DNA from: Caenorhabditis elegans
Taxonomy: Eukaryota > Nematoda > Chromadorea > Rhabditida > Rhabditidae
Assembly: GCF_000002985.6 (NCBI RefSeq)
Contig: NC_003283.11
Coordinates: 10,726,001 to 10,790,000 of the forward strand
DNA length: 64,000 bases
Reading direction: 5' to 3'
The position numbers and the translations under genes were made by a program. Below the pieces are notes generated by a model. It worked only from the letters and a program-made list of their open reading frames with translations. It searched no databases and had not been told where the DNA came from. Below, in pieces: positions 1 to 11,117 of the stretch (positions are counted from its first letter, which is position 1; each line of letters begins with the position of its first letter).

Positions 1-57
1 CCTGAAAGTAAACTTGTAATAATGATCTCATAGGGTCATAAATTCTCGGTTCTGCAC

Positions 58-253
58 CAGGGGTGTGCGGCAAATGGAAAAAATTGCCGAGCTCGGCAAA
101 TCGGCAATTGCTGGTTTTTCAAAATTTGCCGAGCTTGGCAAATCGGCAATTGCTGGTTTTTTCAAATTTGCCGAAGTCGGCAAATCGGCAAATTTGCCGA
201 GCTCGGCAAGTCGGCAATTTTCGGCAAATCGGCAAATTTTCCGCACACCCCTG
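58..253. mobile_element. hAT-like MITE with perfect 8-bp target duplication
   Basis: The ends are inverted copies of CAGGGGTGTGCGG (58-70 and 241-253). They are flanked by the direct repeat TTCTGCAC at 50-57 and 254-261. CAGGG-type ends with an 8-bp duplication are the usual hAT superfamily signature. The 196-bp interior has no coding capacity and consists of tandem units built from GCCGAGCTCGGCAAAT and TCGGCAATTGCTGG. It is a non-autonomous element. Confidence 0.8.
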
Positions 254-261
254 TTCTGCAC

Positions 262-3200
262 TTCAAAGATTCGTTCCTCTTTCTTCCATTCTCAACCATT
301 CATTAGACAGATGACTCAGTGGCGACCTCATGGCTGCGTGCCTGGCACCATGTACCATTCATTGTCGCCAGGGCGCGAAAAGACAAGAAGGCCACCGCAT
401 GGCTCTCAAGAGAATGAGCCAGATGTGGTTTGAAATGTGCAACGCAGGTGTGTGCATTATTCGAAAATTTTAGGTCCGATGCTTTTCTTGTAAACATACC
501 ATTTTGAGAGACGTTTCTGGACTCGGCTCTGTGTAAATTAGGTGGGAAATAGAGTGTACAAAGTAAACTGTATCTATACAGTATCTATATGGTCACTAAC
601 TTTCTCATTAAGTTAATATGATAATTGTATTTATGCCTGATGCCAAGTTGGTTATCAGAGTATCATTTCACAACGGCAACAATTCCAGCTGAAAGTGGCG
701 TCTGGTTGGCGCCCTACTTTCAATCATCACAACGCGTCGTGCTTTTTCGATTCTTGCAGAAAAAATCGAGTTTGCAAAGACGTCACGCTCTACCCGAAAA
801 TAACGGCGTGACGTGTTTGACGGAAGCTACAAGTACAAGATAGTACTACGCACACAAAACGAAAAGAAACAATGGAAGAGGAGGAAAAGAAGTGATAAGA
901 GAAAGAGAAAAAAGAGTTAGCGGAGGTCGGATGGGTGCACCCAGGTGTGGTGCTGATAATTCGGGTAAAGCGATAGAAAACGAATGATAAAGGGAGAGAA
1001 AACAGTTGCAAAAATGTTGCGTAGCGATTATTTAACAGCAATGCAAACATGGAGTTCCATACGGTATTTCTATTTGTGCTTGTGCGCAGCCGTCGGAAGC
1101 AATGACGTCCAAGGATCGAGCTTCTGCGGTGCGTGCGTGGGAGAATACAAAAACTGAGAAAATTCCGAAAATGGCTCTGAACTGTTGGATTCTGCAGTTT
1201 TTCCTGCAAATTTTGCGCGAGACGCAAACATTTCGCTACACCATGCTCCCTTTTCCGCAATCTAAATTCGGAGCGCGCGAACGCTACGGTACCTGCTCCA
1301 ATTGACGCGAGAGCTTCAAAAAAAAGTCACATGAACGTCTTGAATCGTGACGACAATGGGGCGCCAGACGCGACACTGAGAGGCCGAGGAATACATCTCG
1401 CAACAATCGGTGAGAACGTTTCGTGGAAAAAGAACACAACTTTGATCTTCAATAGATCAACTCGTCAGACTACGTACATACCATAAGAAGCATGAAGTCT
1501 AATATTCAGACAGCCGTATATTATGCAAATGAACGCTATAGATGACAATGCCGAGTTACGTTTTATTTACAGCAAAAATGCAATTGTTCGAATCTGTCTA
1601 GGCTTTTAATGAAAATTCAAACTATAGGTGTTTGTGTCAACAAGCTCCCACCAATACCAGATCCATTGCAACTTTACATGCCGACCTCTATTTTCTCTCA
1701 ATCGAGTCAGATTGGCCCGTTGCCAATAAGAAGAACTTCTTTCAAAGAGCAGCTTTCTCGAGTGGATCAGTTCTAACATAAGCTTCACAGTTGTCGGTGA
1801 TGATTGGAGAAGAAGTGGTGAAAAGAACATGATGATGATTAATGAGCGGAACTAAAATTTGACGAGACTACATGCCTAGAGAAAAAGAAGAAAGAGGACA
1901 GATACGAGGTGATTTGATTGGAAATGAGTGCGAAGTGCCAGGATCAATGTCGTGCACTCGCTCATCACTGATCATCCAGTGTATATACACTTCGGGACAT
2001 CGTAGATCAACATAATTCCTTCGTGCACCGGTGTACCTGTCCAACTTTTAGTAAATACAGTACTAAATGATGACCTTCGATCTTATCTACTACTTCGAAA
2101 CTTCAATTTCACATAGTAGACATTATGCTGAAGGGTGGGACGATGCGGTTAATAAGTGTGCTAAATATTATCTAAATACCAACTTGTTAGGCGTTTATTC
2201 AAAAAAAAAAGGAAGAGAAACATTCAATTTTTGAAACTTTCTGTGTATGAGATTTTCATTGTTCCTAAAATATTGCACTAAAACGTGGAAGACAATGTCA
2301 TATACGCCAAGGAAATTCCCAAATCATGACTCGTGACAAAAAATTCTTATGAATTCATAGTTCAAGCTGTCATGATCTCACAGATTGATTTTGTTCAGCG
2401 GGTTCAAAACCTATAGATCGATCGCATTAAAAAAGAAGAAACCTGATTATCATAACCCTCATTTCGAAAAACGATATTCGAGCCCGTATAGAACCACTTA
2501 GTATCCTAACCACATTGTTATACTCGCCATAAAAACAAGGCCAATATTGTATTCATTTCATCCGAACATGCTCCGTGCACAAAACCGAATCTAATTACCA
2601 ATGTAAATGCGATGTTTCCATTTTTTCTGTACTCTTTGCCAAAGAAGAAACAGGTTGAAACAGTGAAAAGTAAAGTCATGGCAAAATTATTTAAAACATA
2701 ACAAGTTTACGTCCTACAATATTACGGTAATTTATGCTCTACGCCAGCGCAGATACACTCAACTGAGTCGCTCAAAATTAAATAAATTGATAACAGTAGA
2801 TTTTCCGAAAAATATTTATGCCAGCACCAATTTGAAATTTTTAATGGGATTTTAGAGTAGAAGTCACATTACTGGACGTTGACTGAGCATCTACCGCGCA
2901 TAGCTAAATGAGAAAGTCTCCGTGAATATAATAGAACACTGTTGACCGCCCGAAAATTATATATCGTTTTCAATTTAAGAAAAAAACAAATTTGTATAAT
3001 TTCATTATCTGCCACTTTCTGAGAATTCAATCTGTATTTTATTATGCTTTCTACCTCTTGAATGTGTCGGCAATTTCAAAGGATTCGGACTAATGAACTT
3101 TCGAAGAGACTGCTTTCAAAAAGTCACATGAAGTTTTTTTTATAGTTTCACGACAGCAGACAATATATTTCCCGGAAATATGATTATGTTTCGAGAGACG

Positions 3201-4115
3201 TCATTTTTAGTGCTCTCTTATCGTTTCTAGAATTTTGCATCCATTTCAAAACTGTATGAGATGATTCTGAAAGAGGGGTTTTTGGGTTGTGAGTGCACTT
3301 TTTTAACATCTGTAGAAAGCTCATTCCGTCTTGAGGATAGTTGAAAATAGTCGAAATATTGGTGAATAATCTTAAAACGGGAGATCTAATTCAATCCTTT
3401 ATCTTCTCTTCCCCAAATACATTCCTTCTTCTCGCCATCTTTGAAAAACCATGGAAAGACACAAACAGTTATTCTAGGCGGAAAACACAGTATGTCGCTC
3501 ATATGCAGATAGTGTGGCCTTATAGTGATAGTGAAAAACGACGAAAAACCATATGATGATGATAGGTTGAAAAGCGACACAACGCACAATTTGTCACGTG
3601 TATATTCTATACATACACTAGAGGTACGCATTGCGAGTATGATAATACACCCTCTCTAGGGCCACTTCCAGCCGGTTACATTCCTGAATTGGGTGAAAGT
3701 CCACTATTCACACTTTGGTCTCGCCATATGGAGAAGAAGCGTGTAAAGTGAATGAATGTAGATGTGAAGAAGGGGTTTCCTACAAAAAGGAAGTAATTCT
3801 TCACTGCGAAAGAGGAAGTGAAACTGTTTTTATTGAATGTGTGAGAAACTTAAATGACGAAGATCTAGTCACCTCGCAAATTGGGCATCAATGAACTGAT
3901 CGTGTCTCAAGAAAGATAAATGTCCATTTTTAAGATACAAATGATATCGGAATGAGGAAGAGAAACAATAAAAATGAAGAAGCGCAAGAGGTTTTCGTAT
4001 TATCAAAGAACGCTGTTGTATGAAATGATATGACACAGGAAGAAGACAAATACGGAGAATTTTATTTGCGGAAGTTTAACACCGATTTTTTTTGTTGGAA
4101 AATGAGGGATCATAG
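262..4115. other. Intergenic region, GC-richer patch at about 660-1420
   Basis: No exon chain with matching splice phases was found here. Long frames on either strand (for example 790-1260 minus) are low-complexity Ser/Phe-rich and lack splice sites. The stretch 660-1420 is richer in CG dinucleotides than its surroundings and could be promoter or untranslated sequence of a gene to the left. This is inference only. A 37-codon frame from 1041 (plus) begins like a signal peptide but has no other support. Confidence 0.5.
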
Positions 4116-4612
4116 CAGGGGTGGGCGGCAAACGATTTTTTTTCCGGCAAATCGGCAAATTATCGGAATTGAACATTTTCGGCAAATGGGCAAACAGGCA
4201 AATTGCCGGAATTGAAAATTTTCGGCAAATTGCCTGAATTGAAAATTTCAGACAAATGGGCAAACCGACAAATTGCCGGAATTGAAAATTTCCGGCAAAT
4301 GAGATACCGGTAAATTGCCGGAATTGAAAATTTCAGACAAATTGCCGAAATTGAAAATTTCCGGCAAATGGGCAAACCGGCAAATTGGCGGAATTGAAAA
4401 TTTCCGGCAAATGGGATACCGGCAAATTGCCGGAATTGAAAATTTCAGACAAATTGCCAATTTCAGACAAAAAAATTTCAAAAAGGCACAGTTTTTTGTG
4501 TTTCCGTCTTATAAAAAACCCCTCTAAACATTTACGACAAATCGGCAAACCGGCAAAGTTCCGGAATTTAAAATTTCCGGCAAATCGACAATGTGCTGAT
4601 TTGCCGAATTTG
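4116..4612. repeat. GGCAAAT/CCGGAATTGAAAATTT tandem array, relative of the 58-253 element
   Basis: It opens with CAGGGGTGGGCGGCAAA at 4116, close to the left terminus of the element at 58. It then runs through about a dozen imperfect copies of a 35-40 bp unit (CGGCAAATTGCCGGAATTG then AAAATTTC) to about 4612. No matching right terminus or 8-bp duplication is visible, so the right end is eroded or deleted. Open frames across it are repeat translations (CRKFSIPAI repeats), not genes. Confidence 0.8.
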
Positions 4613-6065
4613 TCTAGGTGCTCGAATTCTGTGACAGGGAAAAATAATTATGAGACATATCTCCCGTAGTTTTAGAAATACTTTTTTAAAATCTTATTAG
4701 TTTTCCATACTACAAAAAACTTAAAATCAGAAAATACTGAAGGCTAACTGAACTCGTTCGTTGAATATGTTTTTAAATAATTTGATCAAAATTGAATAAA
4801 TTTATAAATGATCAACAAGTCCAGTGGTTTGTTTCAAAGTTATTAGAAGGAATTCTGATAGAGTAAACAAGTGATATAGCAGGAATTCAAGGCACTTCCG
4901 TTGGAACAACTGCGATTATCATCCATTGCAAAAAAAACTTTGCATTTCTTCTTCAGATCGAATCTTTCGTCCCGTCTGATTTATGACTCTGCTTTGAGTC
5001 ACCCCATTTTCATTGAAATCGTTTTCTTCGAATCAAAATCAATGATATTTGATCCGAAATAAATACGAACATCATCGCATATCACCGTATACTGTAATCT
5101 GACGTAATGTGTTAAAAATTATTCTGGAGACATCAATCAACTAGAATATGTGGTTTTTGATATATCATGGGAAATTCCTTCCCACGAACGGATACGTGTC
5201 AAATAGCACTTAGAATGTTGCCAATTAGTCTCTTCCGCTATAGAGCACCTGTTCAACTAGACTACTCGACTTGACGGAAGATATCAAAAACATAGAGTCA
5301 TCGGGAAAAACACGGTTACACTAAACATTGATACTGAATGTTGTGCTTTGTTTGAGGAAGTGAACAGGAATGAATGGATAGAAAATCAAGCGATAGTCTG
5401 TTTGGTATGTAGAAGAAATTAGTTAAGATGAGATCTAGAAGTGCAAAAATGGTACATTTTGGAATACAATGGTTTTTTTTTTGCAAAATGTGGTTTTTAA
5501 TGGTTTTCAATGATTTAATTTTTTTCAAAAGTTCAAAATAAATCGGAGACCGAATTTTTTCACAAATTTCATTTTTTTTGGCACAAAATCAAAAACCAAA
5601 ACATTTTTGTTTTTTTTTGTAAAAAAAAAAATGTTTTAAAACGAAATTTTTCTGTGCCCTGCTTGACATCAACAATAGTAAATTACTATAAAATGAACAT
5701 TAATAGATTATAAAAAATGAAATTGAGATTTTTTCTTAAACATCGGCACATTTATGATCAAACTTCACGAGTGTTCTTATAGAATAACTAAAGAAACTGA
5801 TGTATGATAACTGTTTGGAACAATAAGCAACAAAATGACAATTTCATTGAATGACGAATTCTGAATTCCAGAAATGGGCGTGCACTTTTTTTTTTGACTA
5901 GAATGACGGCAACTATTATGATTTTTTGATCATTCTTCGTTACAATACCTAATTTGCATACGGAAGCTCCTTTTTCACAGTTACAAATTTGAATTTCATG
6001 GAAATTCCGACTGTCGACAGTAACTTTCGAAATTCCGATTTTAAAGGTGTGATTTATGATTTTTG
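4613..6065. other. Intergenic, AT-rich
   Basis: Mostly AT-rich sequence with T- and A-runs (5460-5640). No frame has coding character with splice support. The minus-strand frame from 5788 to 6132 overlaps the possible 3' exon of the small gene described next, but in a different reading frame. Confidence 0.5.
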
Positions 6066-6486
6066 TCACCACTGCTTCTGAATCACTTTCATCATATGTA
6101 CGCAATTTTCTAATTTTGTCAAAAGGGACCATTCCTTATCAGTAAAAACATAATCAGATGTTTAATCAAAGGAAAGGCTGTATAGTTACGGCCACTAATT
6201 AGTGCTAAAGAGGTTAACCTTATCTATTCATTGATATTTGCTGCATGGGTCAAGACTACAAAATACAAATATTCAGACAAGGCAGAATTAAAGAAAGGGC
6301 AGAAAAAGAAAACCTGAAATTAAAAAAAAAACAACTCACAACTAATTGATTGAACGAACGACAATCCTGTTCCAGTAATTCGATGTATCGACTGGCGGAT
6401 TCGAATAAAGTCCGAGTTATTCCTGAAAATGTTGATTCTTTGATTATCAAATTATGAAAAGCAAGGCAAACTTGAAGATAAACCAT
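6066..6486 (-). CDS. Possible small two-exon protein, unknown
   Basis: The model joins 6340-6486 and 6066-6134 into 71 residues. The first exon ends at a good donor (GTT then gtgagt). The second starts after a weaker acceptor (ctgataag) and ends in TGA at 6066-6068. The phase is preserved and the product reads as a helix-rich protein (ESASRYIELLEQDCRSF, then EWSLLTKLENCVHMM). I do not recognise a family. An alternative is a longer first exon, or an exon starting at the tttcag before 6422. Nothing nearby suggests a role. It may instead be a fragment of a larger minus-strand gene. Confidence 0.35.
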
Positions 6487-7110
6487 CGCAGAAATGGATA
6501 AACGAAATGAAATGTTGAGACACAAAGTAATTTTTTTAACACACGTTTGATAATTTTTCAACAAAAAAGAGTTTTCATCAATTTTTCAATACAGCAAAAT
6601 GATTAAAATTTAAAAAAAAACATTAAAATAAAATTGTTCGGTTTTTAAAAATAATTCAGTTTAAAAGCAAAACGTTATTTTAATAGAAACACCCGAGTTT
6701 AGAATTTTTCACCGCTAAAGGTGAAAAATTTTTTTTAAACAGTTTTGCAACTTAAATATTAAGTTGTTCGGTATCAAAACATCTTTAAATTGAGAAAAAA
6801 TGCTGAAAAAAACTTGAAAAGCTACTTAAAAACATGTTTTTTCGAATGAGGTCAGGGAAAAATGGGCGGGGGGTTTAGAAGTTTTTGCAACAGTGCCGCG
6901 CAGTTTCATCAATATTTTCCTACTGTAGTAAATAAATTTATTTTTACGAATTAGCGAATGAAATTGAATTTACATATTTTTATTTTTAAATTCATACTTA
7001 TTTGAGATCTTAAATAAATATGAATTTAAAAATTTATTAATTAAAAAAAGATTTTGAAGATACGGGCATCAAAACAGTGCTCTCCTTTAATAAAGATATA
7101 GTAAGTTACT
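6487..7110. other. Intergenic, AT-rich
   Basis: A/T homopolymer-rich sequence with no supported exon. If the small gene at 6066-6486 is real, its promoter would lie here. Confidence 0.5.
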
Positions 7111-7112
7111 TA

Positions 7113-7807
7113 CCGTATATCTTCTATTAATATGGCCTCCCTATTAGACTTGCACTCCCTATTATGGTGCGTCCATAGTCTGCGGAAAAACCGGAGTTCC
7201 TCGCTTTTTTTTCCTCAAAATTCAAAAAAGTAGGCGTGGCCAACCAATCAGCTGTTGTTTCTTGTTTTCCCATTGCTCAGCTTAAAATTTTACAGCCTCT
7301 AATTGGTTGAGCACGCCCACTATTTTGAAATTGACCAACAACAAAGCGAGAAACTCCTTGTTTTTTTCCGCAGACTATGGACGCTTCCGCACGCGGGAAA
7401 TTCCCGTTTTCCGCAGACTATGGACGCACCATTAGTATTGCCCCTCGGAGACCTTCCGAAAATTAGTATGGCACTCCCTAATAGTCTTGCGTTTACTCTT
7501 TTTATTGCAGGCCCGTCTCGTTAATTTCAGGATTTCAACAAAAAAAATTGCCTATTTTGCTAGTTTTTCACAAAATTTCTACGAGACTGAAGTTTTTGAA
7601 CTTTTATGTTACAATTAAAATCAAATTTTCTGAATTTTTACATAACGATTCGAGCTTTTTCAGAAAAAAATTAGTAAGCTCAAAGTCAGAAAAATGTTCT
7701 GAAAATTAGTATTGCACTCCCTAATAGTCTTGCACTCCCTATTAGTATTGCAAGCGGGAAGACCATCGAAAAATAGTATTGCAGCCATATTAATAGAAGA
7801 AATACGG
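7113..7807. mobile_element. Palindromic MITE (outer), CCGTAT..ATACGG ends, TA duplication
   Basis: The ends are inverted: CCGTATATCTTCTATTAATA at the left and the matching complement ending at 7807. They are flanked by TA at 7111-7112 and 7808-7809. Inside are repeated motifs of the type CTCCCTATTAGTATTGCA on both sides. It is non-coding. A second element is inserted in its left half, so the original length was about 425 bp. A solitary arm of a related repeat lies at 57724-57775. Confidence 0.7.
7165..7431. mobile_element. Nested MITE with TTA target duplication
   Basis: Inverted ends TGGTGCGTCCATAGTCTGCG (7165) and the complement ending at 7431 are flanked by TTA at 7162-7164 and 7432-7434. 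Three-base TTA/TWA duplications are typical of PIF/Harbinger-type elements. There is an extra internal copy of CCGCAGACTATGGACGC near 7370-7386. The insertion splits the surrounding CTCCCTATTAGTATTG-type repeat of the outer element, giving a clear order of events. Confidence 0.75.
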
Positions 7808-8140
7808 TATTTACAGAGATGATTTTTTTCGCAGTTCATTGCAACAAAAACATTGACTTATCTATTAATTAGGTACTAATATTTCTTCAACACAAGTCGG
7901 ATGCTTTTTAGTCTTTTCAAATTTAACATTACTGTGCACAGAACTTTATTTTGGTCAAATTTAATTCACAATAAAAACTTATAAGAAAACATTTTGTTCC
8001 TTTTAAATTATCAAATTTATCCGTTTACTGGGCGAGAGAAGAAGTTCATACGGGATATTCTAGATAAAACAGGTTGAGAATGTCGAACATGAAAGAGTAT
8101 CATTCAAACCGGTAAATGAGATAAGTGAAAATACAATTAT

Positions 8141-10667
8141 TTAGAAGAAACTTAGATCCCTTTTCTTGGATGGAGCTGATTTTCCTCTTGCTTTTCCTCT
8201 GGTTGATCGTGAAGCTGGAGGCGGAGACGGCGAATCATTGATAATTTCGAATCCATCTGAATCGATTTGTCGCGTTGAAACAACTTTATTGGATCTTCCA
8301 CGAGTAGTTTCTCGTGAAGCACCTGCTCCTCTGGCACCACGACCTCTACCACGTGTGGTAGGTTGCTTCGAATGTCTCGAGATACTGCTTCCCATTTCTT
8401 CATCAGAATTTGCCACTTCATCTTCACTGCCGCTAGCATAATTTGTTCTCGAAGTAGACTGTGGAGGCATATAGTATTGAGGATCGTCTTCATCTTCTTC
8501 CATTTCAACATCGGCAACAGGATTCTTGAATCTCTGAAACAATTTTCAAATGTATTTTTTACAAACAATAGAAATTACTTCGCTATCGGCTTTTTTCATA
8601 TCGTATAAATCCTTGGTGATCAGATCACGGAATTTGTCTAAATCCGATGGATCGTTAATCGGAGGCAGAGGCATCTTTTTCAATGTTTTACGAACAACGT
8701 CAATTTGATGCTAAAAATGAAATATTTCTATTATTTTTTAAACAATATGGGAGTATACCATCAAACAACTATCAAAGTTACGATTCGCAGATGTAGCAAG
8801 ACCACCTTCTTCTATTGCTGAATATTGCTCTAAAGCTCTTCCAATTCCTATCGGTTTGAGCACTGTCATTTGATCCACTAGAGGCTGGTTTATGAAATAG
8901 TCGTTAATCTAAAAAATAATATTTGAATGAAACTCGAATAAAACTTTAAAATCTTACGATAGTTTGCAAATTGGTTGCAGAAACTTGTCCCATCTCGTCG
9001 GCCATTTCAGTTATATTTTTCTCGTTTTCGGTTTGTAATTTTCCCTCCTTTGGCTTATTATTTTTCTTGATAAAAACCATATCCACTGCGTTTGCCACTA
9101 CATTTTCATAACGAAGACCAATTCTTTTAGCATTTGCTGGAGTAATATTGAGCCAATCACCATCATAGATCACTTTGAGTCGAATCAAAGGTAATTCAGG
9201 TTGCCGTGGTCGTCTCTTGGCTTTCGCTGTTGTAATCATTTCATTTATTTTCGCTTCAATGGCAATTTCATCTATGTATCGGCCATCCGTGTGTTTTGGA
9301 CGATCAGTTTTCAAAATCGGTCTACTTCCTGGAGGTATTTTATCAAGAAGAAGCTCATCGCAAACCATTGGACGAACTGTTTGAAGAGGAATAGGCTTTG
9401 AAGCAAACTTTCTTCCTTTAATCTAAAAACCGATAGTTATATTTAAATTAAAATCGTTAAATCTTATACCTTTATTAGGAATGCATTTTTCTGCAGGGCT
9501 TCTTCCGGAGTGAGCGAAGTAGCAACAGTCGATCCTGGTTGAAGAATGTAAAATCCATCACCAACAGCTTCCGATGAAGCAACATATTGAGGATCAGGTT
9601 TACATTCGTGTTCGTGTCCCCAAATAAGAAGGTCAAAGAATTGAGGAATCAGAGATTCGGGAAGAAAGTTTCCTGTCGATCGGTGCATGGCTCTCCGTGG
9701 ACGATTTTGATGGAGGACAAACAAATTAAACCAATCCTCGGCGCCAGCGTTTGGCCGCAAAAATGAAATACTATTATTTTTGAATGCTCGAACAAGACGA
9801 TCATCTCTTTGACTTCCAATTCCGTATAACGCCAAACGAGTTTCTCCTTTTCTAAGCAAAATTGGTGAAACAATAAACTCCTGAATGTTGCTGTGCTTTC
9901 CAAACAGATTTACAAGTCCAGATTCGTGAAGAAGATCAAGAGCAGTAAGTCCTTTTCCTGATAGATCATCATGATTTCCATGAATTGTGAAAATTGGAAG
10001 ACCGACATTCAAATTCTGATCGTAATAGTTCACGTGACCAAACACACTTTGATTAAAATTGACAGAAGCATCTGAGAGAAACTCCAACGCGATTGGATTC
10101 CCATTCAAGCAATATTGACGGAGCAATTGTGTAACACGATGTTGAACTTCTCTAGATGGATTATTTTCATGAAAAAGATCTCCTCCAAGTAAAATCATAT
10201 CGACTTTTTGTTCAGTGGCAATTTGAAGCACTTCTTCAAAAGTGTTGACGGCATCCATATGACTGAAAATTTGATATTTTTTTTGAGACTTTATGTTCCA
10301 ATAAAACTCACATGTTGGCTTTATTTTCTCCATAACCGCAATGAATATCAGTGGCAACGAGAATTTTGATGATGTCCTCAGATTCGTCATGAGCTGGCTC
10401 GTCTCCCTCGTCGAGACTGAAATAAATGTTTGTGATATTTTCGTCAAAATCAAAACAACGTACTCTTCAACCATAGTGTCGTTGGCAGCATCTGGCCTTT
10501 GTGAGCAGGGAACCTCGTCATCGTCGAGATGATCCTAAAATATTGACATTCACTTTTTTTTTAATCTTTAAAAATAATTTTTTTAATACCTGATTTCGGG
10601 TACGCGAAGATGCTGGCTCTTGACTATCTGGTACAAAGTCGTCAAAACTGTCATCACTGCCACACAT
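8141..10667 (-). CDS. mre-11: MRE11 double-strand-break repair nuclease
   Basis: Eight exons: 10590-10667, 10464-10534, 10312-10416, 9470-10262, 8958-9422, 8759-8908, 8579-8710 and 8141-8533, in phase, 728 codons plus stop. The protein has all MRE11 phosphoesterase motifs: TDIH near residue 73, GGDLFHEN near 112, HGNHDD near 178, then a HQNR motif and WGHEHE. It ends in an acidic segment and an Arg/Gly-rich tail (TTRGRGRGARGAG). MRE11 with RAD50 processes DNA ends in repair and meiosis, using Mn-dependent 3'-5' exonuclease and endonuclease activity in the nucleus. The start codon follows an acceptor (ttctttcag then agcc), consistent with trans-splicing. It is divergent from wdr-5.3 across a shared 450-bp promoter. 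Family assignment is certain and the symbol is recalled. Confidence 0.97.
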
Positions 10668-11117
10668 GGCTCTGAAAGAAATATTGAATAAATGTTAACG
10701 ATTTGTAAAATTGCGAAATTTAACAAGAAACTTTATGTTTCAGAAATATTTAGCGGCATAGCGCTACCAAACGTTAGCATTTTTTGCAATTTTCTATTTC
10801 CGGAAGAATTTTACCTTATGAAAATACGTTCTACAGTGAGAGAGTTATATTTTCGGACTTTAAACTGAAAAATGAGTTTGAAAAAATAGTTTGCGCGCGT
10901 GAAAACTTGAATTGGCCTAGAAACCTTTCCCGTGGCCGACATTATTCTGAGAATGTACTCCTCTCGAACAACATATAAACTCGGCGCCAAAACGTTTTTG
11001 TTTGCAAAATAGGCTGTCATTTCAGTATTTTCATCAGTTCGCACTTATTATTCTTATTCAATTGCTGACCAGATTTGAATAAATCACTTTTTAATATTCA
11101 TTTTCTATATTGCAGAA
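10668..11117. promoter_or_regulatory. Bidirectional mre-11 / wdr-5.3 promoter with E2F-like site
   Basis: The 450 bp between the two start codons must serve both directions. It contains GGCGCCAAAA at 10983-10992, which matches the E2F consensus TTTSGCGC on the opposite strand, and a GCGCGCGTGAAAAC block at about 10893. Acceptor-like TTTCAG and TTGCAG precede both start codons. The sites are seen in the sequence. Their use is inferred. Confidence 0.5.

Noticed and set aside
790-1260. 156-codon minus-strand open frame
   Set aside because: Composition is Ser/Phe/Arg-rich from pyrimidine tracts, with no splice partners or recognisable motif.
4160-4548. Several overlapping open frames with CRKFSIPAI repeats
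   Set aside because: They are translations of the GGCAAAT/CCGGAATTG tandem array in several frames and on both strands.
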